Shown: piece by piece, positions 1-8,205 of the stretch
How the letters are laid out: the number at the start of each line of letters is the position of its first letter
Position numbering within the stretch: the stretch's first letter is position 1
Assembly (NCBI RefSeq): GCF_000993785.3
Contig: NZ_CP009922.3
Location: forward strand, 2,790,001-2,854,000
Length of the DNA: 64,000 nucleotides
Source: Streptomyces xiamenensis
GTDB taxonomy: Bacteria; Actinomycetota; Actinomycetes; Streptomycetales; Streptomycetaceae
Direction: 5' to 3'
Notes under the pieces: generated by a model
The model's input: the letters and a program-made list of their open reading frames with translations, nothing else
Databases searched by the model: none
What the model was told of the DNA's origin: nothing
Translations under genes and position numbers: made by a program

Positions 1-451
1 TCCCGATGACGACACCGTCCTGGTCTGCATCGAGCAGGAGGGCGTCTGGTTCGGCATCGTCCGGATCGATGGCGAGGACGATCCACGCGTCTTCGTCTCG
101 GACGCCGCACGGGCCATGCGCAGCGCGTACGGCGAGATCCTGCTGACGGACGAACTGCTGGGCCGGGAGGCGGCGGAAGCCGACATGCTGGCCCTCGATG
201 ACCTGGACGAGCCCGCGGACGACGAGGTCGGGGCCGGCCGGGACACGGACAACGACGAGACCGGCGCCGGCGGCGCCCTGGACGGCGACACCGATCCGGA
301 CGAGGTGCCGCGCGGCCCGGTCGGGGACGCGGGCCTGCTGGCCGATCTCGGCATCGACGCCGGGACCGTGCTCACGCTCTCCGCCGACGACGCGCTCGGC
401 GAGATCGCCGAGACGCTGGGCGCGGCGGATGTGCTGGAGGCCGTCAGGTGA
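1..451 (+). CDS. tRNA adenosine deaminase-associated protein, 5' end outside window
   Basis: The reading frame is open from the window edge and ends at TGA 449-451. The visible part reads through a VLVCIEQEGVWFG-like segment, then a very acidic middle (many D and E around 210-310), and a C-terminal part ending in ADVLEAVR. It lies 9 bases before the tadA start on the same strand, which is the usual arrangement for the actinobacterial family annotated as tRNA adenosine deaminase-associated protein. Its biochemical role is not established; co-transcription with tadA is inferred from spacing only. The N-terminus is missing because of the window edge. Confidence 0.8.
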   Translation, partial: PDDDTVLVCIEQEGVWFGIVRIDGEDDPRVFVSDAARAMRSAYGEILLTDELLGREAAEADMLALDDLDEPADDEVGAGRDTDNDETGAGGALDGDTDPDEVPRGPVGDAGLLADLGIDAGTVLTLSADDALGEIAETLGAADVLEAVR

Positions 452-997
<546 letters not shown>

Positions 998-1007
998 GCT
1001 TCCGCAC

Positions 1008-1094
1008 GGTAGCGTGTCCGAGCGGCCTAAGGAGCTCGCCTCGAAAGCGAGTGTGGGGGCAACTCCACCGAGGGTTCAAATCCCTCCGCTACCG
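1008..1094 (+). tRNA. tRNA-Ser (anticodon CGA)
   Basis: An 87-base tRNA with acceptor arms GGTAGCG/CGCTACC, a long class II variable arm, a TTCAAAT T-loop and an anticodon loop CTCGAAA, giving anticodon CGA for UCG codons. CCA is not encoded. It starts 10 bases after tadA. Confidence 0.95.
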
Positions 1095-1166
1095 CGTGTG
1101 TGCGACGGGCCCGACCCCCTTCCGGGGGCTCGGGCCCTCGCCGTATCCGCGGGAGGTGGCGCCGCT

Positions 1167-1337
1167 GTGACGCTGGAACGCACCCGTCGGCTGCTGCTCT
1201 TCGCCCTGCTGGTGTTCGTGCTGTACGCGGTGATCGCGGAGCCGGGGCGGGCGGCGGACTTCGCGGCGATGACGATCGAGGCCGTGTCGGGGGCCGCGCT
1301 CGGGGTGGGCCGGTTGGTGGCCTCCCTGGTCCACTGA
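1167..1337 (+). CDS. Small hypothetical membrane protein
   Basis: A 56-residue protein starting at GTG 1167 behind a GGGAGG ribosome site at 1151-1156. It has a basic N-terminus (TLERTRR), one hydrophobic helix (LLLFALLVFVLYAVIA) and an amphipathic Ala/Gly-rich tail ending ASLVH. It looks like a single-pass inner-membrane peptide. I do not recognise the family. It sits between tRNA-Ser and the first sigma gene, where small membrane ORFs are common in streptomycetes. The good ribosome site and high third-position GC support real coding. Confidence 0.6.
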   Translation: MTLERTRRLLLFALLVFVLYAVIAEPGRAADFAAMTIEAVSGAALGVGRLVASLVH

Positions 1338-1452
1338 CGCCCGGGGCACGGCGATCAACACGTCGTGCTCAGGTGCTTGCACACAGTGGACATGTCTTGT
1401 GATGCTATGACCGCTTTTGCCGTTGATTGAAACGTGAAAGGTCGGTCGGCTG

Positions 1453-2235
1453 GTGGCGGTGACGCAGACCCGGGGCGCCCAGGCACGGGCGCTGACGCAG
1501 GCGCTGTTCGAGCAACTGGACCGGCTGGAGGCCGGCACCGCCGAGCACGCCCGGGTCCGGGGAGCGCTGATCGAGGCCAATGTGCCGCTGGTGCGGTACG
1601 CGGCCCTGCGCTTCCACAGCCGCAACGAACCGATGGAGGACATCGTCCAGGTCGGGACGATCGGGCTGATCCACGCGATCGACCGGTTCGACCTGGAGCG
1701 GGGGGTGCAGTTCCCCACCTTCGCGATGCCCACCATCGTGGGCGAGATCCGCCGCTACTTCCGTGACAGCGTGCGCTCGGTCCATGTGCCGCGCCGGCTG
1801 CACGAGTTGTGGGCCCAGGTACGGGCGGCCACCGAGGAGCTGACGGTGGCGCTGGGGCGGGACCCGAACCCGGCGGAGATCGCCGAGCGGCTCCAGATCC
1901 CCGAGGAGGACGTGCTGGCCTCGCTGGAGGCGGGCAGCGCGTACCGCGTCTCGTCGCTGGAGGCGGCGCAGGAGCGCGACGACGGGTCCGCCGGGCTGAT
2001 CGAGCGGCTCGGGTACGAGGACCCGGAGCTGGCGGGGGTCGAACACCGGGCGCTGGTACGGCATCTGCTGGTGCAGTTGCCGGAGCGCGAGCAGCGCATC
2101 CTGCTGCTGCGCTACTACCGCAATCTGACCCAGTCGCAGATCAGCGCGGAGCTGGGCGTCTCGCAGATGCACGTTTCGCGGCTGCTCACCAGGAGCTTCG
2201 CGCGGCTGCGTTCCGCAAATCCGATCGACGCGTAA
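1453..2235 (+). CDS. SigB/SigF-family RNA polymerase sigma factor (first of tandem pair)
   Basis: A 260-residue alternative sigma factor of the SigB/SigF/SigG type, the group used in streptomycetes for stress and sporulation. Region 2 is seen in [10 protein letters not shown]...[10 protein letters not shown], with a core promoter-melting segment [19 protein letters not shown]; regions 3 and 4 follow, ending in the helix-turn-helix [18 protein letters not shown]. The GTG at 1453 (or GTG 1459) lies 10-16 bases after GAAAGG. It is closely related to the next gene at 2436. In S. coelicolor two such genes, sigF and sigN, lie together beside tadA; I cannot tell which is which here. Such factors are normally held by RsbW-like anti-sigma kinases; none is adjacent. 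Confidence 0.9.
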   Translation: MAVTQTRGAQARALTQALFEQLDRLEAGTAEHARVRGALIEANVPLVRYAALRFHSRNEPMEDIVQVGTIGLIHAIDRFDLERGVQFPTFAMPTIVGEIRRYFRDSVRSVHVPRRLHELWAQVRAATEELTVALGRDPNPAEIAERLQIPEEDVLASLEAGSAYRVSSLEAAQERDDGSAGLIERLGYEDPELAGVEHRALVRHLLVQLPEREQRILLLRYYRNLTQSQISAELGVSQMHVSRLLTRSFARLRSANPIDA

Positions 2236-2339
2236 CTCGAACGAGGGACCCAACTCCTGGAACTCCGGGCTTCGCTGTGCCGTTTTATCGACATGACGCT
2301 ACATCGTGTTGATGACATGTGACATTCTGCTAGAACCGC

Positions 2340-2365
2340 GTTTGCCGTGGCGGCAGCTCCGGTAT
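2340..2365 (+). promoter_or_regulatory. SigB-type promoter upstream of second sigma gene
   Basis: GTTT at 2340-2343, 16 bases, then CGGTAT at 2360-2365. This is one base from the SigB-family consensus GTTT-N14..16-GGGTAT. It would start transcription near 2372, about 64 bases before the ATG at 2436, and suggests that a SigB-family factor drives the second gene. Confidence 0.55.
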
Positions 2366-2435
2366 CCACGAGGGTGACGCCACTTCTCGTACCAAGTGCG
2401 CCGCCGTGACCCGTCCACGACCTCAAGGGGGTGGC

Positions 2436-3290
2436 ATGTCCGTAGAACTGGGCAGCTCCAAGGTGCTCACCACAGCCGGCACGCCGCAGGAACCCGAACC
2501 GCTCCCCGCCGTACCGCCGACCGAAGGCCTCGACACCCGCACGCTCTCCCGTTCCCTCTTCCAGCGCCTCGCCACCCTGGAGAAGGACAGCCCCGAGCGC
2601 GGCTATGTCCGGGACACCCTCATCGAGCTCAACCTGCCGCTCGTGCGGTACGCGGCGGCGCGGTTCCGCAGCCGCAACGAGCCGATGGAGGACATCGTCC
2701 AGGTCGGCACCATCGGCCTGATCAAGGCGATCGACCGCTTCGACTGCGAACGCGGGGTGGAGTTCCCCACCTTCGCGATGCCCACCGTGGTCGGGGAGAT
2801 CAAGCGCTTCTTCCGCGACACCTCGTGGTCGGTACGGGTCCCGCGCCGGCTCCAGGAGCTGCGGCTCGCCCTCACCAAGGCCAGCGACGAACTCGCCCAG
2901 CGCCTGGACCGTTCCCCCACCGTCGCCGAACTCGCCGTGTGCCTGGGGGTGTCGGAGGACGAGGTCGTCGACGGCCTCGCCGTCGGCAACGCCTACACCG
3001 CCAGTTCCCTGGACTCCCCCGCGCCCGAAGAGGACGGCGGCGAGGGCTCGTTGGCCGACCGGCTCGGCTACGAGGACGGCGCGCTGGAGGGCGTGGAGTA
3101 CCGCGAGTCCCTCAAGCCGCTGCTGGCGAAGCTGCCCGCGCGCGAGCGGCGGATCATCATGCTGCGCTTTTTCGCCAACATGACCCAGTCGCAGATCGGC
3201 GAGGAGGTCGGCATCTCGCAGATGCATGTCTCACGGCTGCTGACGCGCACCCTCGCCCAGTTGCGCGACGGTCTGACGGCCGAGGAATGA
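2436..3290 (+). CDS. SigB/SigF-family RNA polymerase sigma factor (second of tandem pair)
   Basis: A 284-residue sigma factor, strongly similar to the gene at 1453: the same [20 protein letters not shown] core, [19 protein letters not shown], and C-terminal helix-turn-helix [18 protein letters not shown]. It has a longer N-terminal extension rich in Pro and Thr. ATG 2436 is preferred over GTG 2406 because AAGGGGG at 2425-2431 is well spaced for it. A SigB-type promoter lies at 2340-2365, so it is probably transcribed separately from the first gene and may be activated by that factor or by itself. A strong terminator follows. Confidence 0.9.
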   Translation: MSVELGSSKVLTTAGTPQEPEPLPAVPPTEGLDTRTLSRSLFQRLATLEKDSPERGYVRDTLIELNLPLVRYAAARFRSRNEPMEDIVQVGTIGLIKAIDRFDCERGVEFPTFAMPTVVGEIKRFFRDTSWSVRVPRRLQELRLALTKASDELAQRLDRSPTVAELAVCLGVSEDEVVDGLAVGNAYTASSLDSPAPEEDGGEGSLADRLGYEDGALEGVEYRESLKPLLAKLPARERRIIMLRFFANMTQSQIGEEVGISQMHVSRLLTRTLAQLRDGLTAEE

Positions 3291-3295
3291 GAAAC

Positions 3296-3323
3296 CCGGA
3301 CCGGCGTCGGGGCGCCGGTCCGG
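3296..3323 (+). terminator. Hairpin terminator after sigma gene
   Basis: Perfect 11-base arms CCGGACCGGCG/CGCCGGTCCGG with a 6-base loop, starting 5 bases after the sigma stop codon. There is no long T-run, as is usual in streptomycetes. It also separates this gene from the convergent small gene at 3338-3541. Confidence 0.75.
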
Positions 3324-3337
3324 GGACGTGACAGGGG

Positions 3338-3541
3338 TCAGTTGAAGGCGAGCCAGGCCACGCCGGCGAGCGCGATGACACCCACCACGATGCCCACGAT
3401 CAGCCCGACACGCGGGCCGGCCGACGCCGACTGCTGGGCGCGCCGCTGCGGCGGCTCCTCGTCGACGAAGGCGCGGAACATCTGGGTGCTGCCCGCCGGA
3501 TCCTGCTGCGGGTTCTGGGGTGCTTGGGGGTTGTGAGCCAT
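3338..3541 (-). CDS. Small tail-anchored membrane protein, hypothetical
   Basis: A 67-residue protein. The first 45 residues are Gln/Pro/Ala-rich and soluble (with a MFRAFVDEEPPQRRAQ stretch). A single hydrophobic helix (VGLIVGIVVGVIALAGVAWLAF) ends the chain, so a C-terminal membrane anchor with the N-terminus inside is likely. ATG at 3541 is preferred over longer starts; an AGGG lies about 10 bases upstream. It is convergent with the sigma gene and divergent from the glucanase. Function unknown; similar short proteins are common in Streptomyces. Confidence 0.65.
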   Translation of the reverse strand: MAHNPQAPQNPQQDPAGSTQMFRAFVDEEPPQRRAQQSASAGPRVGLIVGIVVGVIALAGVAWLAFN

Positions 3542-3618
3542 GTCCGGTGACCCTAGCGAACGCCTGCCCACAGGACACAGTCCGGTCCCTTGAGGATGGC
3601 TTAACCTCACCCTAAGCC

Positions 3619-3630
3619 TGGTCTATACCA
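3619..3630 (+). promoter_or_regulatory. DasR-like operator overlapping the glucanase promoter
   Basis: TGGTCTATACCA is an 11/12 match to the core TGGTCTAGACCA of the DasR responsive element, the GntR-family site that links N-acetylglucosamine sensing to chitin and polysaccharide genes in Streptomyces. A plausible promoter overlaps it: TTAACC at 3601-3606, a 17-base spacer, TATACC at 3624-3629. Binding here would block that promoter, about 42 bases before the glucanase ATG. Confidence 0.6.
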
Positions 3631-3671
3631 ACACCTTGTCATGCGCAGGGGGAGCCGCTGAAATAAGGGCC

Positions 3672-4961
3672 ATGAAGCGGAGACACGCACTGCGTACCCC
3701 CACCCGCCGACTTCTCGCGGCAGGTCTGTCACTGGCCCTGGGCTGGACCGCGCTGACGGCCATGACCGCGACGGCCGACCAGGAAACGGACACCGATGTG
3801 TCCACTGCGGCCGTCCTGTTCCACGACGACTTCAACGGCCCCGCCGGCTCGGCCGTCGACAGCTCCAAGTGGCAGCTGGAGACGGGTGACAACAGCGGCA
3901 ACAACCGCGAGCACCAGTACTACACGCCGGGCAACAACAACGCCGCCCTCGACGGCAACGGCAACCTGGTGATCACCGCCCGCAAGGAGAACCCGAACAA
4001 CTACCAGTGCTGGTACGGGACCTGCCAGTACACCTCGGCCCGGATGAACACGGCCGGAAAGTTCACCACGACGTACGGCAAGGTCGAGGCCCGCATCAAG
4101 CTGCCGCGCGGGCAGGGCATCTGGCCCGCGTTCTGGATGCTGGGCAACGACATCGGCCAGATCGGCTGGCCGGCCAGCGGCGAGATCGACATCATGGAGA
4201 ACATCGGCCGCGAGCCCGGCACGGTGCACGGCACCCTGCACGGCCCCGGCTACTCGGGCGGCGGCGGCATCGGCGCCTCGTACACCCTGCCCGGCGGGCG
4301 GGCCTTCGCCGACGACTTCCACACCTTCGCGGTGGACTGGGCCCCCGACCGGATCAGCTGGTCCGTGGACGGCGTCACCTACCAGACCCGCACCCCCGCC
4401 GACCTCGGCGGCAACCAGTGGGCGTTCAACAAGCCGTTCTTCATGATCCTCAACCTGGCCGTCGGCGGCGAATGGCCCGGCTACCCGGACGGCAGCACCA
4501 CCTTCCCGCAGCAGATGATCGTCGACTACGTGACGGTCACCTCCTACGACGGCGGGGGCGACAACGGCGGGGGCAACGGCCGCACCGGCCAGATCTCCGG
4601 CCTGGCCGGCAAGTGCGTCGACGTGGCGGGCGCGAACACCGCGAACGGCACCCCGGTCGTCCTGTACGACTGCAACGGTTCCTCGGCGCAGCGCTGGACG
4701 GTCCACTCCGACGGCACCCTGCGCGCGCTGGGCAAGTGCCTGAGCCTGGTGGGCAACGCCACCGGCGACGGCACGAAGGTCCACCTGTGGGACTGCACGG
4801 GCAACGCGACACAGCGCTGGGCGATCAGCGGCGCGCGGGACATCGTGAACATCTCCGCCGACAAGTGCCTGGACGTTCCCTGGGCGGACCCGGCCAACAA
4901 CAACCAGCTCCAGATCGCGACCTGCTCCGGGAACGCGGCCCAGAAGTGGACGGCACCCTGA
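3672..4961 (+). CDS. Secreted GH16 endo-beta-1,3-glucanase with ricin-type lectin domain
   Basis: A 429-residue secreted glycoside hydrolase. Residues 1-36 form a signal peptide (basic MKRRHALRTPTRR, hydrophobic core, cleavage near ATA-DQ). Residues about 48-295 are a GH16 domain with the catalytic motif E171-I-D173-I-M-E176, of the laminarinase type (EIDIME). A Gly/Asn linker (GGGDNGGGNG) leads to a ricin-type beta-trefoil (about 303-429) with three QxW repeats (AQRW, TQRW, AQKW), expected to bind polysaccharide. The likely substrate is fungal or algal beta-1,3-glucan. ATG 3672 fits the signal peptide, though its AAGGG site is close (2 bases). A DasR-like operator lies upstream. Confidence 0.9.
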   Translation: MKRRHALRTPTRRLLAAGLSLALGWTALTAMTATADQETDTDVSTAAVLFHDDFNGPAGSAVDSSKWQLETGDNSGNNREHQYYTPGNNNAALDGNGNLVITARKENPNNYQCWYGTCQYTSARMNTAGKFTTTYGKVEARIKLPRGQGIWPAFWMLGNDIGQIGWPASGEIDIMENIGREPGTVHGTLHGPGYSGGGGIGASYTLPGGRAFADDFHTFAVDWAPDRISWSVDGVTYQTRTPADLGGNQWAFNKPFFMILNLAVGGEWPGYPDGSTTFPQQMIVDYVTVTSYDGGGDNGGGNGRTGQISGLAGKCVDVAGANTANGTPVVLYDCNGSSAQRWTVHSDGTLRALGKCLSLVGNATGDGTKVHLWDCTGNATQRWAISGARDIVNISADKCLDVPWADPANNNQLQIATCSGNAAQKWTAP

Positions 4962-4986
4962 TCCGTCCCCGTTCGTTCACCGGGGT

Positions 4987-5409
4987 ATGAGAGCCACGGA
5001 CAGACCCCTCACACCTCCCAGCCGCCGCGCCCTGATCACGGGCGCGGCGGCGACGGCCGGCACCCTGTGCCTGGCGGCCTGCGGCGCCGGCGGGGACGGC
5101 GCGGACAAGAGCACGCCCCCCTCCGAGCTGTCCCTGACCGACGTCCCCGTCGGCGAGGCGGTGGAGGTCGCCACCGCCTCCGGCGAGGAGGCGCTGCTCT
5201 ACCGCGCCGACGACACGGAGCTCGTGGCCTTCACCGCGGTCTGCACCCACATGGGCGGCAAGGTCACCCCCGAGGGCACCCAGCTCCGCTGCCATCTCCA
5301 CAACTCGGTCTTCGACGCCGCCACCGGCGAACCCCTCTCGGGCCCCGCCCTCAAACCCCTCCCGCCGCTGGACGTCCGTGTACAAGGGGACGAAATCACC
5401 GTCGGCTGA
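4987..5409 (+). CDS. Rieske [2Fe-2S] lipoprotein, Tat-exported
   Basis: A 140-residue protein with a twin-arginine leader (SRRALITGAAATAG) and lipobox LAAC, so it is probably exported folded and lipid-anchored through C32. The Rieske ligands are present: C86-T-H88 and C102-H-L-H105. The loop between the pairs is short, as in small ferredoxin-like Rieske proteins rather than cytochrome bc1 subunits. It could pass electrons outside the membrane; the partner is unknown. It begins 25 bases after the glucanase and 24 bases before the F420-type enzyme, but a shared function with either is not evident. Confidence 0.85.
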   Translation: MRATDRPLTPPSRRALITGAAATAGTLCLAACGAGGDGADKSTPPSELSLTDVPVGEAVEVATASGEEALLYRADDTELVAFTAVCTHMGGKVTPEGTQLRCHLHNSVFDAATGEPLSGPALKPLPPLDVRVQGDEITVG

Positions 5410-5433
5410 AGCTCGGGATGGCAGTCTTGGCCC

Positions 5434-6306
5434 ATGACGCTGAAGCAGCTGAAGGACACCATCGGCAGGATCGGCATCTGGACCCCCGTGCTCCGCTCGG
5501 AGGACCCCGAACGCCGCGCCCAGATCACCGAGGCCGCCACCGAGCTGGACCGCCTCGGCTACGGCGCCATCTGGCTCGGCGGCAGCCCGCACGTGCGGGA
5601 CACCGTCCCGCTGCTGGAGGCCACCTCCCGGATCGTGGTGGCCACCGGCATCCTCAGCATCTGGAACGACGAGCCGGCCGACGTCGCCCAGGCCTTCAGC
5701 CGCGTCAACGCGGCCTTCGACGACCGGCTGCTGCTGGGCCTGGGCGTCAGCCACGCCATCCTCACCGAGCGCTACGAGAAGCCGTACGCCTCGATGCGGG
5801 ACTTCCTGACCGCCCTGGACGAGGCCACCACCCCGGTCCCCAGGGACCACCGCGTCCTGGCCGCCCTCGGCCCCCGCATGCTGGAGCTGGCCCGCACCGA
5901 GTCCGCGGGCGCCCACCCCTACCTGGTCACGGCGGAGCACACGGCGCAGGCCCGCGAGGCTCTCGGCCCGGACGCCCTGCTCGCCCCCGACCTGAAGGTC
6001 GTCCTGGACGACGACGCCCCCCGCGCCCGCGAGACGGCCCGCACCTACCTGGCCCGCTACCTGGCCCTCCCCAACTACACGAACAACCTCCAGCGGCTGG
6101 GCTTCACCACCGAGGACTTCGAGAACGGCGGCTCGGACCCCCTCCTCGACGCCGTCTTCGCCCTGGGCTCCCCGGCCGACATCGCCGCCAAGGTCGAAAC
6201 CTTCCACGCGGCCGGCGCGGACCACGTCGCCCTGAACGTGGTCACCCGGAACGAAGAAGAAATCCCCCTCCCCCAATGGCACACCCTGGCCGAAGCCCTG
6301 CTGTGA
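5434..6306 (+). CDS. LLM-class (F420-dependent-type) oxidoreductase
   Basis: A 290-residue TIM-barrel enzyme of the luciferase-like superfamily, probably F420-dependent (resembles the TIGR03620 group). Typical segments are IGIWTPVLRSED at the N-terminus, LGYGAIWLGGSP, TGILSIWNDEPADVAQAFSRVN and LLGLGVSH. The substrate cannot be predicted. The ATG lies 24 bases after the Rieske gene on the same strand. A second, only distantly similar LLM-class enzyme is at 48649-49578. The gene-poor stretch begins directly after its stop. Confidence 0.85.
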   Translation: MTLKQLKDTIGRIGIWTPVLRSEDPERRAQITEAATELDRLGYGAIWLGGSPHVRDTVPLLEATSRIVVATGILSIWNDEPADVAQAFSRVNAAFDDRLLLGLGVSHAILTERYEKPYASMRDFLTALDEATTPVPRDHRVLAALGPRMLELARTESAGAHPYLVTAEHTAQAREALGPDALLAPDLKVVLDDDAPRARETARTYLARYLALPNYTNNLQRLGFTTEDFENGGSDPLLDAVFALGSPADIAAKVETFHAAGADHVALNVVTRNEEEIPLPQWHTLAEALL

Positions 6307-6417
6307 GAGGTCCGCATCGCCGGGTTCGCACTCCGGCTGACCTCAGCACACTGTGCTCTGACTGCCGAGGCCCATCTCCTCTTCGACGCACGGTCCGAGA
6401 GTCGCCAATGACGACGG

Positions 6418-6597
6418 CTACCGCCGATGCAGGAGCCGCTCATACAGGACGAGGAGGGGCGCGACGTAGCCCAACGCTTCGGGCGCGGAGGTCTGCCCGC
6501 TGCCGATCAGGACAACTCCCGCCGCCAGGGCCGTGCTGTAGACGATGGCCGTCGGTAACGGCGCGACGGTCTGATGATCTTGCCCTCGCTGAGCCAT
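6418..6597 (-). CDS. Small two-helix membrane protein, hypothetical, with a TTA codon
   Basis: A 59-residue frame from ATG 6597 to TAG. The product starts MAQRGQDHQT and has two hydrophobic segments, AIVYSTALAAGVVLIG and ALGYVAPLLVLYERLL, joined by a short polar turn, and a basic end HRR. Codon 14 is TTA, the leucine codon that in Streptomyces is read by the developmentally controlled bldA tRNA. Third-position bias is weak in the first third and strong later. No good ribosome site was seen. Similar two-helix peptides occur in actinobacterial mobile elements and phages (holin-like), which suits its place beside tRNA-Arg. The family is not recognised. Confidence 0.45.
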   Translation of the reverse strand: MAQRGQDHQTVAPLPTAIVYSTALAAGVVLIGSGQTSAPEALGYVAPLLVLYERLLHRR

Positions 6598-6628
6598 AAA
6601 GTTCTCGGCGCCTCTCTGACAGGAGCCC

Positions 6629-6664
6629 AGCCACCCGTCTCCCGATCACAGCAGACGGGTGGCT
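6629..6664. repeat. Inverted repeat, terminator-like hairpin
   Basis: Arms AGCCACCCGTC (6629-6639) and GACGGGTGGCT (6654-6664), perfect over 11 bases with a 14-base loop. On the plus strand a T-rich tract follows. It lies just upstream of the small minus-strand gene and could end plus-strand transcription from 6306. Confidence 0.5.
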
Positions 6665-6820
6665 TCAGCTTTCTCTCCGCCGCGCAGTCCCCGCGCAGCG
6701 TGCGGCTCATACTGCACCAGCCCACCCCGTGTCCGCAAACCAGCCACCCGCAACATCGAAGGTTGACATGGCCTTGAGCCTTCGATTGCACGCACCGACT
6801 TGCGCAAGTCCACATGTCTA

Positions 6821-6837
6821 ACCTTGGAATCCAAGGT
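6821..6837. repeat. Palindrome ACCTTGGA-A-TCCAAGGT
   Basis: Eight-base perfect arms around a single base. MerR-family operators often look like this, but no MerR gene is in the neighbourhood. It lies in the gene-poor stretch with no clear downstream gene. Confidence 0.35.
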
Positions 6838-7249
6838 CTTCGGCAAGCACCAGGGCGCGCTGGACCGCTGCGGCCAGCACCCTGGGCGGACGGCCACGGG
6901 CACGGTCATCACACCAGCACGGCAGGCCCCCTCGGAACCCTCAGGCAAAGCTGCGCCAGCCGCCGGTCGGCTCGACCCCTGCCGACCCGAATCCCGACAG
7001 GGACGCAACCCTCCAGGACCTACGGACAGTCGGACTTGAAGCCGAAGACCACAACAGGTCGGGCTAGATGTCACGGCTGAAGGCTGCAGCGGCACGGACG
7101 ACGTGCCCCCTCGAAAGCACCGCCGCGAACGAGGCTTCCGGCCGGCGCACCATGCCTGTTGACGGCCGAAGATGACGCCGGTTGGCTTTGGGTGGGCCGC
7201 CCGGCGCACCGGGCGGTCGGACAGACCGGGCTTGGTCACTCTTGGCATG

Positions 7250-7280
7250 AAAAAGCCCCGTTCCGGTGGGAACGGGGCTT
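7250..7280 (-). terminator. Terminator of tRNA-Arg
   Basis: Perfect 12-base arms AAGCCCCGTTCC/GGAACGGGGCTT (7253-7264, 7269-7280) with a 4-base loop. On the minus strand it is followed by a run of T, 8 bases after the tRNA 3' end: a classical intrinsic terminator. Confidence 0.85.
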
Positions 7281-7287
7281 CATTCTG

Positions 7288-7360
7288 TGCGCTCGGCAGG
7301 ATTCGAACCTGCAACCTTCTGATCCGTAGTCAGATGCTCTATCCGTTAAGCTACGAGCGC
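7288..7360 (-). tRNA. tRNA-Arg (anticodon ACG)
   Basis: A 73-base tRNA with acceptor arms GCGCTCG/CGAGCGC, anticodon loop CTACGGA (anticodon ACG), and T-loop TTCGAAT. CCA is not encoded. The A34 is the target of TadA (461-997). tRNA-Arg genes are frequent integration sites, and a gene-poor stretch lies downstream of its 3' end. Confidence 0.95.
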
Positions 7361-7462
7361 CTGCGGCCCTTGCGGACCGGCTTGCGGGGACAACATTACA
7401 TGACCTGCGGCCGGGGGGGAAATCCGTTCGTCCAGCCCCTCTGAGCTGGGCAAACACACCAA

Positions 7463-7487
7463 AGCCCTGGTCCTTGGGACCAGGGCT
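7463..7487 (-). terminator. Terminator of tRNA-Ser(GCT)
   Basis: Perfect 11-base arms AGCCCTGGTCC/GGACCAGGGCT with a 3-base loop, 6 bases after the tRNA-Ser 3' end on the minus strand, with a short T-tract (TTTGG). Confidence 0.75.
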
Positions 7488-7492
7488 CACGG

Positions 7493-7582
7493 CGGAGGCT
7501 CCGGGATTTGAACCCGGGATGGGGGGTTACCCCAAACCGCATTAGCAGTGCGGCGCCATAGACCAGACTAGGCGAAGCCTCC
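7493..7582 (-). tRNA. tRNA-Ser (anticodon GCT)
   Basis: A 90-base class II tRNA with acceptor arms GGAGGCT/AGCCTCC, long variable arm, T-loop TTCAAAT, and anticodon loop CTGCTAA giving GCT for AGC/AGU codons. Confidence 0.95.
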
Positions 7583-7719
7583 TCGCACACGGTGCGTGGC
7601 ACATGATGCCACAGGCGTGGCGGGGTCAGCCAATCCGTTCCGCAACGATCCGGGGGGACGGGCGTTAGGCACGGCGGCGGGGAGTACCCCGTCCGGAGTC
7701 GATCGTCCTGGAGGCCCCC

Positions 7720-8115
7720 GTGTACAGCAGTTCCCTCGCCGCCCTCGTTCTCGCCGCTCTGGCCGGCACCGCGCAGCCGCAGCCGGCGCCCGCGCCCACC
7801 CACGAGCTGACGATCACCGTAAGCGATCACGGGTCGGCCGACGGCGTCCAGCGGCTCCGCTGCTCGCCGGCCGGCGGGGACCACCCGCGGGCGGCCGACG
7901 CCTGTGCCGCCATCGAGGCCGCGCGGACGCCGTTCGCGCCGCTCGCCGAGGGCACCCTGTGCACCCGCGTCTACGGCGGACCGGCCACCGCGCGGGTCGA
8001 AGGGGTGTGGGACGGGCAGCGGGTGGCCGCCGAGTTCAGCCGCACGGACGGGTGTGAGATCGCCCGCTGGGACGCCCTCGTCCCCGCCCTGCCGCGGGTC
8101 GGCAACCACTCCTGA
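7720..8115 (+). CDS. SSI-family serine protease inhibitor, Arg at the reactive site
   Basis: A 131-residue secreted Streptomyces-subtilisin-inhibitor-type protein. The signal peptide covers about residues 1-25 (hydrophobic SLAALVLAALAG). The four cysteines C48, C62, C81 and C112 match the two SSI disulfides. The segment C48-SPAGGDHP is the family hallmark. In SSI the P1 residue lies two residues after the third Cys; here that residue is R83 (C-T-R-V-Y), which predicts inhibition of trypsin-like rather than subtilisin-like proteases. Start GTG 7720 has GGAGG at 7710-7714. The GG in place of the usual D-P after the reactive site is unusual. It probably restrains a secreted protease encoded elsewhere. 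Confidence 0.85.
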   Translation: MYSSSLAALVLAALAGTAQPQPAPAPTHELTITVSDHGSADGVQRLRCSPAGGDHPRAADACAAIEAARTPFAPLAEGTLCTRVYGGPATARVEGVWDGQRVAAEFSRTDGCEIARWDALVPALPRVGNHS

Positions 8116-8205
8116 ACAGCGCTTCCACGAACACACCACCGCGCCGGGGACCGCTGGCCGTAGACTCCCCCTAACGACTGGCACGGGCTAGGGAGGAACG
8201 ACGTC

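Larger units (their letters stand above)
6307..7249. other. Gene-poor stretch on the 3' side of tRNA-Arg
   Basis: About 940 bases with only one credible small gene (6418-6597, minus). Longer frames here have poor third-position bias and no recognisable domain. The stretch holds several inverted repeats: 6629-6664, 6755-6786 (ATCGAAGG/CCTTCGAT around a 16-base loop), 6821-6837 and 7197-7216. Composition and position downstream of a tRNA 3' end fit a worn-down integration site, but no integrase and no second copy of the tRNA 3' end were found. Confidence 0.5.

Noticed and set aside
1376..1411. Housekeeping promoter TTGCAC...TATGAC before the first sigma gene
   Set aside because: The spacing of 23 bases is too long for a normal promoter, and no SigB-type alternative was found.
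6646..7314. Long minus-strand frame across the gene-poor stretch and tRNA-Arg
   Set aside because: It runs through the tRNA and its terminator, has no domain-like pattern, is Cys/Arg/Pro-rich without structure, and lacks a ribosome site.
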